Shown here one piece after another: positions 12,901 to 23,300 of a DNA stretch of 64,000 bases. The notes below the pieces were generated by a model. The model saw only the letters and a program-made list of their open reading frames with translations, had not been told where the DNA came from and made no database searches. The position numbers and the translations under genes are program-made. The first letter of the stretch is position 1. The number at the start of each line of letters is the position of its first letter. Origin of the DNA: Fasciola hepatica (lineage: Eukaryota; Platyhelminthes; Trematoda; Plagiorchiida; Fasciolidae); NCBI GenBank assembly GCA_948099385.1, contig CANUEZ040000105.1, positions 3,529,001 through 3,593,000 on the forward strand, given 5' to 3'.

Positions 12901-14383
12901 GAAGACGCTTCGTTCGCTAGTTTGGTTAACCAGGTTCAAGATAAGTTTACTAGTCATGAAAGGGCTACGGCCCTCAGGTCGGATACCGGTCGGCCCGATA
13001 GGTCCCGATGAGCTACAAGCGGCAGAGTACGATATTTTCAGAATGATACAACGCGAGGCTTTCGCCCGAGAACTCAAGAGGGCGGAAGAAGTGGGGCTGA
13101 CCAATGAAGACATGCCATCTCCAAGAGGCGAGCTGAAGCGTTTAAACCCCAAAATCATCAACGGACTGCTGCGGGTGGATGGTAGGCTGACCAACGCCCA
13201 CCTGAACTTCGACACAAAGTATCCTATACTGCTGCCTGCGAGACAACCTGTAGTAGAGCTAATGATTCAACACGTCCACGCCGTGGAGGGACATGCCGGG
13301 GAAAGTCACGTGACGAGCGTCATCCGAAAGCGTCTTTGGTTGTTGAGAGGACGAGAGACTGTAAAACGCGTAATCCGACGGTGTGTGCAATGCAGGAGAC
13401 GCAATGCCACAGCGGGCAAACAACTCATGGCCCCGCTACCAGAATGCAGGGTAACTACGGGCTGGTGGCCGTTCAGTGACACCGGGTTGGACTACTTCGG
13501 GCCCTTGTGGATCAAGTGCGGGAAAAGATTAGAAAAGCGATACGGATGTATCATGACGTGCATGAAATCACGTGCGGTACACCTAGAAGTCGCACATTCG
13601 ATGACGACCGATTCGTTTCTACGGGCCTTGCAACGATTTATCAACCGAAGAGGCGTACCGGCCGATATATACTCAGATAATGGATCGAACTTTGTGGGCG
13701 CTCAACGGGAATTGCAGCGTTGGCACAAGAACATAAATAGGGACGAACTGCAGAATCGAACCGTGGCCTACGGCATACGCTGGCATTTCAACCCCCCACA
13801 GGCCAGTCACCGAGGCGGCATATGGGAACGCATGATCCGGTCCGCCAGACGGATATTGCTGTCAATCATGGAGCAGCAGCCGCCCGACGACGAGACCCTG
13901 AACACCGTCATGACTGAGGTGGAGCGAATCCTGAACAACCGCCCCCTGGTTCCAGTATTGAACGGCGACCCCACCCACCTGGCGCTCACCCCAAACGACT
14001 TATTGACGCTAAGGTCGAACGAGGGTTTCCAAGGGCCGGTAAACCTTCGTGGGAGCTACCTCCACGGGTGGAAGCAAGCGAACTATCTGGCCAAGGTCTT
14101 CTGGAGGCGATGGCTACGGGAGTACCTACCGGCTTTGCAGACTCGACAGAAGTGGATGGCCAAAACAAGACCATTCAAAGTTGGGGACGTGGTTATGATC
14201 GCCGACGAACGCGCACATTTCAGCGCTTGGTCTTTGGGAGTAGTTACGGAAACCATCAAAAGCACCGACGAAATGATAAGAACGGTGAAGGTGAAGACAG
14301 CTAACGGAGTGCTCATTCGTGACATACGCAGTATTAACCTACTCGAGAGCGAAGATGGAGGAGCTGATAACCCTGTGGCCTAG
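9818..14383 (+). CDS. BEL/Pao Gag(partial)-Pol polyprotein
   Basis: Single uninterrupted frame. The frame is open from 9,704 inside the LTR; the first in-frame ATG is 9,818, giving about 1,521 aa. Residue numbers below count from 9,716. Domains in order: C-terminal part of Gag (30-240) with Cys/His knuckles (CRSC...H...C; CFICL...H...C; CGYEGCTGRHH); aspartic protease with DSGS at 289; BEL-type RT with ADIREMFHQVKIP, VHPFGAISSPFCAN and YVDD at 694-697; RNase H with FSDAS (D872), LELSAAV and WTDST (D946); integrase with an HHCC zinc site (C1223, C1226), then D1259, D1321 (SDNGSNF) and E1371 (WERM); a C-terminal domain with LAKVFWRRWLREYLP, of the type found at BEL integrase ends. It would process itself and copy and integrate the element. 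The N-terminal Gag domain expected in BEL elements is missing, so particle assembly probably depends on another copy. No stop or frameshift is seen. Confidence 0.95.
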   Translation: MVEAKKTKGDVYTMADLVIKMQNCSIALDHLGYRADLDAMHTLEGIVRHLSPELQGRWAEEAERISRGDREANFEDLTEYLDRQTKIADSRFGRLIRDSNRANKPGTSQVQTPVREHPKYQPWTNTHVISRDATAKPNCRSCGTSHGLPECPKFGNATIDERWGMARMAGACFICLNTTHRAAACRTRNRCGYEGCTGRHHRLLHQARITISEASAKPSVICSTSQSASKPVRLGVVAVGVVTPTGIAKALAFVDSGSDTTLVKERFADKNQLAKGATSLAVSTVGGTQVMTAGRLRLQLISLDTNEEIEPTEAFTLADLPMRAPRSVNAILTRWPHLQDVTVVDWEDDEVDLLIGCDVPEAHWVLDQRVGDRQAPYAVRTALGWMLYGPVGVRGSVNYLSAETDRIEYHLQRLYEKEFHDIGDERPTLSQEDHFALRTVRQGSRGLKKQFEVPLPWRTPVDPWTDNRNYVLQRLLRLKERFIRDQNLWERYADLMKRNEDLGYVERVPVNTDSKRGIWYLPHHPVINPKKPNKLRVVFDCAAKFQGKSLNDRLLQGPDWTTPLIDVLCRFRVGKVALSADIREMFHQVKIPVGERDALRFLWWEGSDRDNAVVNYRMTVHPFGAISSPFCANFALRESANKHGDLVHRTVVESVSRNFYVDDYLGSFDDVESALEQFRGLTRLLEEGGFHLTKWMSNASEVLKVIPYHEKAERVRDLDGSPLPIERTLGIQWDAETDDFVFELNVPELPITHCGILSAVSSLFDPLGFVSPWLLPGKILLQRLCRKKVDWDQSLDRGDRLDWEEFLNTLKKLGDIRIPRCLTPGHTTRTGELHAFSDASEVGYGAVVYGRWCAGDGQYTTRILFAKARVAPLKSVSIPRLELSAAVLAVRVVQAVKRCFDLYIWSVSFWTDSTIVLYYINNVRSRFSTSVANRLTIIHDESATHQWSHVRSGDNPADLCSRGANNFRQLDTWTRGPNFLQLPKQDWPVFELKPPTELELEIKNVVIATNVVEASPILSRLVRFSSWMKTLRSLVWLTRFKISLLVMKGLRPSGRIPVGPIGPDELQAAEYDIFRMIQREAFARELKRAEEVGLTNEDMPSPRGELKRLNPKIINGLLRVDGRLTNAHLNFDTKYPILLPARQPVVELMIQHVHAVEGHAGESHVTSVIRKRLWLLRGRETVKRVIRRCVQCRRRNATAGKQLMAPLPECRVTTGWWPFSDTGLDYFGPLWIKCGKRLEKRYGCIMTCMKSRAVHLEVAHSMTTDSFLRALQRFINRRGVPADIYSDNGSNFVGAQRELQRWHKNINRDELQNRTVAYGIRWHFNPPQASHRGGIWERMIRSARRILLSIMEQQPPDDETLNTVMTEVERILNNRPLVPVLNGDPTHLALTPNDLLTLRSNEGFQGPVNLRGSYLHGWKQANYLAKVFWRRWLREYLPALQTRQKWMAKTRPFKVGDVVMIADERAHFSAWSLGVVTETIKSTDEMIRTVKVKTANGVLIRDIRSINLLESEDGGADNPVA

Positions 14384-15094
14384 TAAACCTTTTTCACACC
14401 AGTAATCGAGGTGGATAAAGAAACACCATATACACCACACAATCTCCGTCAAACACGTTAAGGTGCTCGCGGTCCCTTCGTTGACATTACAGAAGGTTCT
14501 TTCCGATATGTGGTGATGAGTGCGATTCCATTATACATCCCGATACATACACGCATGCACGACGCACTCTACATCCCGTAAACCCATCATACATGTGACA
14601 GTGTTCTTTGTTCGCCTTTTGTTGACGCTACCGAATGCCCCTTGCACATGTGGAAGCAGTGGAGCTCAGGTCACACACACATGCTACATTTACTCGTTTT
14701 CTTGCCACGCGGTCTTCTGTTGACATTGCAGAAAGTCCTCCTTTGATGTGTAGTCATACCTGTGATTTCATTGTAACCCCGGCACACACACACACACGCA
14801 CGCACACACACACACACACACACTCGAACGCGTACATCCAGGACCGGACGGCCCCTTACGAGGACAACGTCTATGTGACCACTCACGCCCGCCATCGGTC
14901 ATTTGGTCTTGTGGAAGATGTAGACTAGCCTCACGTCTATGTAGCCAATGGGTTAGGTGCGACCAGTAGTAGAACGTCGACGACGAGCATTAGACGCGCG
15001 CACTGACAGCAGGGCCTAGGCAGGTAGGAAGAATCAGTACCTTTATACCGAACCTTTGACTCTGCTAAGGATCCAGGAGGATTTTGGTGGGCGG
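14384..15094 (+). repeat. BEL 3' untranslated region: degenerate tandem repeats, (CA)n and polypurine tract
   Basis: Between the pol stop and the 3' LTR. Related blocks at about 14,467-14,553 and 14,706-14,790 share 'gcggtc..tc.gttgacatt.cagaa' followed by 'gatgtg..gt' and 'tgtgatttcatt'. A weaker copy lies near 14,615 (ttgttgacgctaccgaatg). A CA-rich microsatellite fills about 14,780-14,823. The last 20 bp (15,075-15,094, aggaggattttggtgggcgg) is the purine-rich tract expected to prime plus-strand synthesis. Closely similar tracts precede the LTRs at 33,484 and 63,429. Confidence 0.8.
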
Positions 15095-15472
15095 TGTAAC
15101 AGCCGGTCGTGGAAAATCCCCCTTTTTTCCTCGCGATTCAGTGTTTTTCCCAACATCACTCATTTCCATACACTATTGACTTTTCTTTACGAACTGGTTG
15201 TTTTTCTGGACCAATTGTTGTTTGTTCGCGCCCAGAGCGCTATTTTGGCACATCCTTGTTCAGGACCTGCGTGACGCACGTGCTGTCTGCTCACACGCTG
15301 CTATTCGGTTTCTCGTTGTTGAGTCTTTGTGATCGTATTATTGAGGTTTGTATATTGTTTACGTCATTGTTTATTTTAATAATCTAGTATCGTAGAATTA
15401 TCACGGATAATCGCCTTCTGATTTCGGGATCCGTTGCGAATTTGGCTACGCATTGCTCAAACGGTCGTAACA
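15095..15472 (+). repeat. 3' LTR of the BEL/Pao element
   Basis: 378 bp, TGTAACAGCC to GGTCGTAACA, reading the same as the 5' LTR. It is followed by accat at 15,473-15,477, the right copy of the target duplication. Confidence 0.95.
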
Positions 15473-16730
15473 ACCATCTCGACTTGCTGCCCCAGCTTAT
15501 CAGCCCTAGTCCTATTATCTGGGGTATGACTGCTGCCCCTGTCCACGACGCAACCTACAGCCACAAGCGGGGCTGTTTTTGACTGACAGCAGTTGTAGTG
15601 GGCTTTTGGGCATCGCTTGACCTTCCTAGCCAGTGTGACCCAGTAAGGTAGTCTACGTTGCTTTTGGACCCTTATGGACGATTCTCGCGCTCTTTTGTAT
15701 CGAAGGTGCAGCCAGTAGCCTCCTGTCTGCTAGAGATGAGCCCATGTCCAACACCTCCAGCTCTGTGCCCCGGTGGCTCTGAGGGTCCACAACGGTTCCT
15801 TTCCCCCACGGTTTGTCCGACATACAGGAGGGAAGCACTCAGTGAGCTGCATCAGGTTGCCCATGAGTGCCGTCCATTCTTCCTTTAAACTTTCACTTTG
15901 GGCGTCCCATGTAAGCGCTTGGGCTGCGATAACCAGGCCTTCTACATCAAGGTTCTTGAGACACCTTCGTATTTTTTGGGGTATCTCATCCTTGCCAGTC
16001 AAGTGCTTACAACGGATCACCCCGTGATCACTTCTACCTGAAGGGCAGGGACACGTAGCTTATCGATGTGACTGGAATGCCCCTCTCCGACCGCCTTTGG
16101 CAGCCTCGGGTTCCGTCCTTCCCCCCGTTTAGTTGGCTAAAGCACTTGTTGGATAAAGGTTTCTTCCAACACTAAATCAATGGGATTTACAAGGAATCTG
16201 TCTCCAGGAGTCCACAGATTTACACGGTCTACTCCGGGGGAAGGAAAGTCCCTAAGGATCATGATTCCATTCTCTCCGGCTGCGGAAGCACAGGCGTAGG
16301 CCTGCAATACCTGTTCCTCCTGGGGGCGGGGCAGAAGAGTGACTTTGATAGACGCTCACCACCCGGGCTTCTGGTTGATCTGGTTTAAAAATACAACAGG
16401 AGGCCCGTACCTTTGGTGATGACAACTCCCCCCATTTATCTGCTTGAATTCACCTGGGATTATGACAGCCTTGCCACCGTTATCCTTTTCATACACTTAT
16501 GATCCCGACGTGTACAGTGACCGGGGTGGAAAGGTACACCGGTTTAGCGACTTTTACTCAACTATGCTTTGGCGACAGCGATGCAAACTAATTTGGCAGC
16601 AGCTACTGCCAGTTCAAGCCATTTGTTTCCAGTGCTGCATGCGTCAGAGCAGACTACGGCATGGCTACCTGTTCCTCATTGTGAGGTATATTTCACCTGG
16701 CAGGTAAGGAAAACTAGTTCCCAGAGCCAG
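15473..16730 (-). pseudogene. CR1-like element, 5' half: endonuclease and linker relic
   Basis: Upstream part, on the minus strand, of the element whose RT lies at 7,630-9,376. The end of an apurinic-type endonuclease domain is readable: GRSDHGVIRCKHLTGK (about 15,995-16,045) carries the SDH catalytic motif. Further upstream, LRDFPSPGVDRVNLW (about 16,215-16,260) corresponds to the 'GDFN-P-IDW' block, with the usual GDFN changed to RDFP. The linker IRRCLKNLDVEGLV lies near 15,935-15,975. Stops (for example after FIQQVL near 16,140) and frame changes show it is inactive. The frame continues through the accat site into 9,376. Confidence 0.75.
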
Positions 16731-16939
16731 CGACTTTCTTTTGCGGCGGGTTGGGAGAATGGTTTGCTTCCTTTATTCGGCCACTTGCTGCAGATATTCA
16801 AGGACTCAAACGGATGGGAGTGCTGTACCCTTTAGGTGGACTGTGATATATTTACATGCTGGCATGCTGTTGGAGATGCTATTCGAGTTATATCCCGCAT
16901 GCACCAACTGACCAAATTATCCGGCTGCACTGAGAACCT

Positions 16940-17480
16940 TCTTTAAGCTTCAGTCTTCACCATCTCCGCCGATGCTAAGAAAATGTCCCTCCTTCTAGCA
17001 TCAGCGAACTCCATGAGAACTGGTCTGGGAGGGCGCTGCCAATCCTGTTTAAGTTTCTGCCGCCTTAGTCCGGAGAATCCCTCGAATGCGGTTTGTCCCT
17101 GAAGCCCTGTTGTCCACAGTATGGTTACTTTGTGGAGCCTGATACCTTTCCCCGAGGTTCTGTGACCTGGAAGACGGGTTCATGTATTCCTTTCATCCCT
17201 TCCTCGCAATTTGAGACCAGGGCTAATTCTGATTTTCCTCACTAGTTTTTTCGGGCTGGCAGTTACTAAGGCTAGCTCGTTTCTGGGGGCTTCAAAGTCC
17301 ACTTCTTGCTTTACAACCTTCAGGTGCATCAGCACCAGCCCATTTTGTAGTTTCTTCCGGGCACCTCTGTTGTGGTTTTCTGGAGCTCGACCCGTTTTTC
17401 GGATTTTTCAAATTCTTGTATCTTTCCTTGAGGAGCCAATGCAGTTACTAACTCCAACCTTATACGAACTCTTGCATGCC
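16940..17480 (-). pseudogene. CR1-like element, ORF1 relic
   Basis: The minus strand encodes PRPVLMEFADARRRDIFLAS (about 16,960-17,035), which resembles the RNA-binding RRM-type segment of non-LTR ORF1 proteins. Upstream, near 17,370-17,440, lies a charged stretch IQEFEKSEKRVELQKTT of the coiled-coil type common in such proteins. The order fits an ORF1 just upstream of the endonuclease relic. The frame is broken by several stops between the two parts. The assignment is moderate: position and two short patterns support it. Confidence 0.5.
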
Positions 17481-20345
17481 TATCACTGAAACTTGCTCGG
17501 GATAATGCTCTTCCAACACACCCATTTCAGACACGTGCTTGTCATAGGGGTCAAAGGCCTTCAAAAATAGGCTGTGTTACCAGTAATACCAACTACGGCA
17601 GTTATCACATTGAATATATTGCCTGCTACTTGGGAGAATTCAGAGTTCCTGCACTGAGAGACGCCATTCACGGCCTCATAGTCCCTAGTTTTGGGGAATT
17701 TTAGTCGCTGGCTCACTTTATTAGCCAGCAGTGAGGCCTGACCAAAAGTGATAAATTCAGAGACTGAGAGTAAATAACGCATAAAAAAAGCTCTGCAGAT
17801 ATGGTAACCCGAATGGGAGAAGAATCAACAACGAATTTAAGAGACTCATCATCCGTTTGTTCGTCACGGACTGCCGCAAAAACCCTTTTGTCAAAACTTT
17901 ATCTTCATCGATTCCGGTATTTTACCCCTGAATCTCTTGATGATAATTGATCAAAGCGAGTGCAATCCTCCGTGAATGGGTCAACACGGTGATTTTCCAG
18001 TTAGCCCCTTTCGACTTCTGACGTTATTGTCCGTAAGCAGCCCAGCTGGCTTTCGGAGCAGTGGCATGGATTGGTGTACAGCAGGTCAGAGCTATCCTGT
18101 CCTGTGTTCGAGTAGTGCCGAGGACTGATCGTCCGGTCCAGAAGCTTTGGTTAATTTGAAGGAGCTCGAAAATTTCCTTGCTAAGGTGTTTTTCAAATTC
18201 AGGACGGTTGGCCTCATGGAAAACTAAAAAATGGTAATTCGAGTAGAGAATGAACTGGGAACTCGGAAGATCAACGTAAATATCATCTTCTACTGGTCAA
18301 AAAAGTGGGCTTATCCTTGCCATATGTTTTTTTATTCCTGGTGCCGAGAAACTGTTAACGGAATGTTTGAGTTTAGTGGTTTGGTCTCACTTTTTAATGA
18401 GGATGATAGTCCACTGCCCTCAAGCTGGTTGTAGATTTTGCAGGTCAAACCCTTTTTCCCATATAACCTTCTGGGATACTGTGAGACCACTATTCCTAGA
18501 TGGAAGCAAATCGTTCCAGGAGGAAAGCAAACTCTAAAGATGTGGTTTATAAGTTCGTTGGAAAGACATACCGATAATGGGTGGCTAAATCTGTGTTGTA
18601 GCCAGAAGATTAGGAGAAACAAAAAAGATAAAACAATGAAATACATTTTTAGATATGTTTCGGCAAGAAAAACGAGTACTTTCAATACATGTGTGGGATA
18701 TCTGAGCATATTTTTGAAAGAAGACAATAAGCAATGATCAATGGTACCAAGGGGCACCGAGTCCGACGGACTCGATTCCTGAAGGATTACTTAGGAAATA
18801 ATTCGACTGCGAGTCACAACATGTCGAGGGGAGACAAATATCGTTGAGAATAAACGATGGTAGTGGATACGTAGATGCGCGAATAAAGTCTCCCACAATG
18901 ACATGAAGAATACCTCCATCAACAGTATAAGGAAGGATAAGAGTAAATCATAGAAGGAGTTCACTGGGCAATGTTAGCCTTGCGATGCTACGTGAACATT
19001 TGCGATATTATTAGGCAAACAAGGAAAAAAAACTTACAACGACGTGAGACAAATGAAAGGTCAGCTTTATTTATGAATTAGGAAAAAGTGACTCTGGATT
19101 GGCTACACCACTTGGAATTGATATATGTGGCAAGGACATCACCTTTCTTCCCCGTTGGATCCTACCTATTTCGAAAAAGGCAATAATAGTGCTTCTTTCC
19201 GGCGATAGAATCGTCCACACCAGCATTCAGCGAGGTTTCCTGATAGCGTGCCACACACGTATTTGGGGGTGAGGAGTGAACCATAAGCAGGTGAGTTAGG
19301 TCCAAAAACTGGTTAAACAGAGAAGACAAACTGTCGCGCAACATGCCGAGAACAGTGATTAAGGCCTTTAGCTAGTGGCTAAGCCATAACTGCCACCCGG
19401 CGTTTTACGTTTCCTCACGTGATTGCTCCGATTCACATTGTCATTACTTGACGATGGTTGATCCGAGACTTTTCGGTATTTCGTTTGCTGATAACGTAGA
19501 TTGCTTCACATATTTTATTGGGGATATCATCGCGGTTAAGTACTGTGTTGACGAAATATTTCCTGCGGGTTTGGACCAGAACTTCACGGCAACCTTTCTA
19601 GACGCTCGGGTTATGCTTTAGATAGGATTCTGAAGCGCCATCCGAACGCGAGCTCACTTATCCCCTTCGTCCGTGTTTCTTAAGGCTGAGTTTAGAAACA
19701 CTGGAACTCAATGAGGCAAAACGTTTTTCATTGTAGCAGCATAATAAGACCTGGGTCATGGAGGAGGTTTTTCACTTTTGTGCCTTTTGCAAGATTTTGC
19801 TAACCCTCGGGCAGCTTCGGCTTGGAACTTCATTCTCCACTGATGCGAATTCAACCCTTCTTCCCCCGTTACGCATTCTCATTCTCTGCTTGGTACTGGA
19901 TACTGATCCTGGTTGGGACGGCTGAATTTTTATCTATTCTTCTTCTCAAACTCATCAATCTACCATGGGTGCCTTCAAACGACTTTTGCTTGTCCGCCTA
20001 TTTCATAACTAGCTCCGTTCACTGAACTCCTGCAAGCCTCCTTCATTCACGGCCTGCCATAAACTGTTATGTATTACATCTTTAATTTGTGCAAAAAAGC
20101 CCTGTTCAACATTTTCCTATGCTGCTGATGCCAAAATTAAATTCAAAACTCTCTCGTTTTTGCCACTTAAACCAGTATCTTTTGGATTTATTTAAACTTC
20201 TGCTGGCCTCGTTGCTTTGTTGCTGAGACCTTTAACCCCTACCTCAAAAATCCATGCATATTTCGTCAAAATGGGTAATGATGTACATCATGATCACGCG
20301 CTCGCGCGTGTTTCTCAACCATGGTTGGAAAGTATGCCATTAATG
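17481..20345. other. Unrecognised sequence
   Basis: No gene recognised. Open frames reach about 140 codons (18,332-18,757, minus strand) but are low-complexity-like and carry no motif. The pyrimidine-rich part near 19,800-20,330 ends in atgataataataatg (20,340-20,355) and could be an eroded CR1 3' UTR, but the tail motif is too degraded to call. Confidence 0.4.
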
Positions 20346-23300
20346 ATAATAATAATGCAGACTAGACATCCACCAACTCACCTGGATTGGCGAGGGCTCG
20401 AGAGTCTGTGGCACATAACGACGCCTATATTATTTCGGTGGAACGGTTCAGCTTGCCGCTCCGGTAACTTAGGTAACTACGGGGTTCGTGGACAACCCTG
20501 ATGTGCCTAACTGGGAATATTTTTGGTACTGAGTGGCTATAGTTACCAATGAGTCACTTGGAGTGTGTGGGCTATCCCGCGCGGCAGTCTTGATAGTATT
20601 TGGTACTGTGTTGGCAGTGGATTACTGGACATGATGCATAGGTCCGCACTAAGGTGGCGTGATGGTGTCGTGACTCGGAGGGTTTATTTTATGAGCTGTA
20701 CGGTGGTAGGATGCGAAAATGAAAGCAGAATGGTAGATGATGCTGTGATGCCAGTCCACTTTGCAATTCAATACGAGTGGACCCATTAAGAAGGGAGAGA
20801 TAATTAGGTTGGCAACTGGGTGTGAATGGTCACGGAAAGGTGTCCGATGAGAGAAGAACCGCAGTTACATCAGTGAGTTGGTGGTATGAAAGGGATACGA
20901 AAGGGAGAGGTGATGAGGAAGCGCTGTTCAGAGTCAAAGTCAGGATAAGGCGAGCATTTTTGTATAGGGCCGGTGGGAAAAAAGGATTGTAGTTAGCAGA
21001 TGAATACGGGCGAAGAGGGAATGGAACAGCGATGGTGATCGGCAGGTTGCGTGGGGTCCTGAGTTGATCATAGCGTGGGTGGGGTAACATGAGTGATAAC
21101 GTGAAGCGGAACGGAGTAGTCACATGAGGGACGGAGATTACAGGTTCAGGAAGTGCATGATGGGTTGATACGGACGTTGGGTTGCGGGAAGAAGGAAAGG
21201 CTGGTTAGTATTCATCTGTAAAGTGCCTGGATGAAACTTCTGTTTGGAGTGTCCGGGCCATGTAATGAGGCGGCCGAGAGAAACGAGGACTAAGGGGTGA
21301 GCTAGCCACTATTTTAGGCGTTGCCTTACATATCTAACCAATGGCTGAAATTTCTGTTCTCTGCTGTGCTAACGTCAGCCTGTGGATGTGACTGACAGCA
21401 GACAGTTTAGTAGAAACTGGGACAAGCTGAGGGGACGGATCAGGCTTGAAAGCGGGAGATGTGTGATTTGAGGGTGAGCTACCCTGCACAGTAGGTAGGC
21501 TGGCTGTCCTGTCCAAGAAAGCTTTGTCGGTAATCTTTTTGAGACTCTTAGTTTAAGTCGTGGGGCCTCAAGGGATGTGGCAGGGTCTAGGGGCCTAGCG
21601 AAAATAGGACATGCTTTATTTCGTTGGCGGGGGTTGGCTTGCAAGTTGGGTGGGCTGGCTGCTCTTACGGAATGCTCATTTTCAGTGACCATTTTGTTTT
21701 GTAGGGTTAGAATGCCGAAGTTCCACGAATATTTAGAAACTCGGAAGCGTATGTGAAATGGAGTCTATGCAGGGTTTACTCTGAGATGTCTGCGAGGGCT
21801 CCGGGGATAAAGGTGAGCACAGGTCTACCTAGAAAGGCTTGACTGAGAGTTCGGGGTAAGACGGATGGATTTTATATTTTTGGGGTTTTCTCAGTGGCAA
21901 TGTGCAGACATATTAGTTGCTTTGTGGATCACAGCAGAGCTCAGGACTCAGAGCTAAAAAGTTCCGTCTAAGGTGGTGTCTCCTGAGCTGCAATATCAAT
22001 ATCCTTGAACCAGGACTTGAAAGCAATCATCCTCCCGATTCCAAGGAATCCCAGCGCAGTTTGCTCCTTATGGAACCAGATTAAGAGGAAGCAGGCTATA
22101 ATCTGAGCCCTTTCCCAAGTCTTAAAGCATCAGCAAGGCTTGTGCGCCATGTTGCATGCACTTAGGAAGCTGTTTTACTGAATCCCGCGAAAGACAGTAA
22201 GGAGCCTTGAAGACTATTGCTTTTGCGGCGTTATTCAGCTTTTTGGTAACTTTGATGGCTATGGAATCAACGGAGAGACCAAAGTTTTTTAGAGTATGAT
22301 GTCTGGAAATCCAGTTAGTTCAGTGATTTGGGCAGGATGATAAGACTGGGCAAGCTTTTTGATGAAGGATAAGTGGTTGTTGAGACTTGGAAGGTCACCT
22401 TCCGCGGCCCCCATTCTTCTGTTTGTATCACCAACAGCATCAACACGACCTAGGTGAAAGGGAGTTGTAGAAGCCATTTATTTGACTGGACTTCGGTGGT
22501 TCGACTCCTGTCGCTCTTTTTGGCTACACCTCGGTCCCCGACATTATCCCGGGTGGTAAAAAACAGGTGTTTTGAAGAGAGTGGAACTGTATTTGAGCAC
22601 CATTTTCCGGAATGAAACGAGAAGAGAAGAAACGAAACCGTTGAATACCACGTGCTAGAAGACCAGGATAGCGTGGAGTGGGCCAGAACGGACAGGAAAC
22701 TACACCGGAGTAACAAAAGTATTTTAAACGTTGCTGCCGTAAGTACGCGGTGGATACAAAACGATGAACAGCTGTTTACTTGATACTCTAAAGTATGAAG
22801 TTTGTGCGGAACGAGGAGCAGTTTTGAAGTAGAAGCTGAATGAAGAACGGGAGGGTTTCAAAAACACCAGTCGTTTTGGATGTTTTCATTGTATTTAGGG
22901 CCAGTAACTTCTAGGACAATATATGACAACAGTTCGCGGTAACGAGCACTGCCCTCACCTTGGTATGGAGCAGTCGCTAACTCCAGTAGGCCTTCGTATC
23001 CAGTCGAGTGGTGGTACTTACTGCCGAGATCCGAGTACTTTTCTAAAAGACGGGGAAAAACCAAGCAGCAAAACGACCCGATTTTGACGGCGTGTTGACG
23101 TCGTAGAAGCACTTTAAAGTTGCCTTCTTATTCACTGGGCTCGGATTGCACAAGGCCACCTGTATACTATGTGTGAACCGTACCTCCCTTGATATCTGTT
23201 TGTGCACATCCGTAAAGGGCAAGAAAGCACCCCATTCGTTTCTTTAACCTTATCCGTCCACTCCGTAGGCGCAAACCCAGCTACATTAAATTTTGTTGCG

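Larger units (their letters stand above)
9377..15472 (+). mobile_element. BEL/Pao LTR retrotransposon, young copy with rearranged 5' end
   Basis: A 6,096-bp element: two 378-bp LTRs that look identical, one uninterrupted pol frame, a purine-rich tract before the 3' LTR and a 5-bp accat duplication. The LTR identity indicates recent insertion. The internal region is abnormal at its 5' end. After the LTR there are only 15 bp (9,755-9,769) before a 37-bp inverted copy of gag sequence. No tRNA-complementary primer site is visible, and the N-terminal Gag domain present in the relic at 26,184-26,500 is absent. The copy is therefore probably not autonomous. It sits inside a minus-strand CR1-like element. 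Confidence 0.95.

Noticed and set aside
14780..14823. (CA)n run as a regulatory or Z-DNA signal
   Set aside because: It is a simple microsatellite inside the BEL 3' UTR. Nothing else supports a function.
9391..15387. Identical 92-codon open frames at 9,391-9,669 and 15,109-15,387
   Set aside because: They are the same LTR sequence present twice. No protein motif is present, so this is not a gene.
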